Assembly: GCA_017431185.1 (NCBI GenBank)
Contig: JAFRLP010000118.1
Span: forward strand, 1-6,495
Direction of reading: 5' to 3'
DNA: 6,495 nucleotides
Source of the DNA: Victivallales bacterium
Lineage (GTDB): Bacteria > Verrucomicrobiota > Lentisphaeria > Oligosphaerales > Oligosphaeraceae
The notes under the pieces: model-generated
Seen by the model: only the letters and a program-made list of their open reading frames with translations
Told to the model about the DNA's origin: nothing
Databases searched by the model: none
Shown: piece after piece, positions 6,049 to 6,495 of the stretch
How positions within the stretch are numbered: the first letter of the stretch is position 1
How the letters are laid out: every line of letters starts with the position of its first letter
Made by a program: the position numbers and the translations under genes

Positions 6049-6495
6049 ATGAGCAAGATTCTAGGTATTGACCTTGGCACGACCAATTCCTGCATGGCAG
6101 TCGTCGAGAACGGCAAGCCTGTGGTGATTCCGAACGCGGAGGGGCATCGCACCACTCCGTCCATTGTCGCCTTTGCCAAAAACACAGGCGAACGTCTGGT
6201 CGGTGAGGCCGCCAAACGCCAGGCGGTGACCAACCCCACGCAGACCATCTACTCCATCAAGCGTTTCATGGGGCGCAAGTACCGCGAGGTCAGCGAGCCC
6301 GTCCCGTACAAAGTGGTGGAAGGGAAGAACGGCGACGCCTACGTCGAGGTGGCTGGCAAGCAGTACTCCCCGCCTGAAATCTCCGCCATGATCCTTCAGA
6401 AGCTGAAGGCGGACGCGGAGGCTTACCTGGGCGAGGAAATCAGCGAGGCCATCATCACGGTCCCCGCCTACTTCAACGACAGCCAGCGCCAGGCC
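6049..6495 (+). CDS. dnaK: Chaperone DnaK (Hsp70), N-terminal 149 codons only
   Basis: This is the ATP-driven cytoplasmic chaperone that binds exposed hydrophobic peptides with DnaJ and GrpE. The visible part is the start of the nucleotide-binding domain: [13 protein letters not shown] (residues 6-18) is the Hsp70 phosphate-1 signature, TTPSIVAF follows near residue 40, and [16 protein letters not shown] (134-149) is the conserved segment before the right edge. The family is usually about 620-640 residues, so roughly three quarters lies outside the window. The start at ATG 6049 is supported by AAGGAG 8 bases upstream. The gene stands 192 bases after trpB, with no grpE or hrcA in front of it, and is preceded by a sigma54-type promoter rather than the usual heat-shock elements. 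Confidence 0.97.
   Translation, partial: MSKILGIDLGTTNSCMAVVENGKPVVIPNAEGHRTTPSIVAFAKNTGERLVGEAAKRQAVTNPTQTIYSIKRFMGRKYREVSEPVPYKVVEGKNGDAYVEVAGKQYSPPEISAMILQKLKADAEAYLGEEISEAIITVPAYFNDSQRQA

Overview
The window most likely comes from a Lentisphaerota (Victivallis/Lentisphaera-like) bacterium of the PVC group, with a GC-rich coding style. This is an inference from family habits and not from a marker gene. The basis is a single-gene 'FTLIELLVV' pseudopilin with a C-terminal H-X9-DG motif, placed directly upstream of a very large exported glycoside hydrolase-like protein, a gene pairing that recurs in those genomes.

Left half (1-3968, minus strand): a two-gene operon. The promoter-proximal gene (3968-3165) encodes a 267-residue pseudopilin. 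Fourteen bases after its stop begins a huge open frame (3150 down to base 1, at least 1050 codons) that leaves the window through the left edge with no stop. It encodes a secreted multidomain protein: signal peptide, carbohydrate-binding-like beta domains, a GH2-type jelly roll, a GH42/clan-A-like TIM barrel and the start of an amidotransferase-like trimerisation domain. A strong sigma70-type promoter on the minus strand (TTGACA-17-TATATT) lies about 95 bases upstream of the pseudopilin start, with dyad and direct repeats that look like operators.

Middle (3969-4491): 523 bases without a confident gene, dividing the divergent transcription units. It holds the minus-strand promoter, a possible plus-strand promoter, a protein-like minus-strand frame that could be the remnant of a regulator, two clear inverted repeats, and a hairpin plus T-run next to promoter-like boxes just ahead of trpB.

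Right half (4492-6495, plus strand): a complete TrpB2-type tryptophan synthase beta chain (454 aa) with no trpA or other trp gene beside it, then the first 149 codons of dnaK. The 192-base gap between them contains what looks like a textbook sigma54 promoter (TGGCACG-N4-TTGCT) 58 bases before the dnaK start. Upstream of that are five TGNNNCA heptamers spaced about one helical turn apart, at the distance expected of an enhancer-binding-protein site. A sigma54-controlled dnaK would be unusual, and this is the most interesting point in the window.

Together the left operon looks like an externally acting polysaccharide or glycan utilisation module with its own regulation. The right half is housekeeping: amino acid synthesis or salvage, and protein folding.
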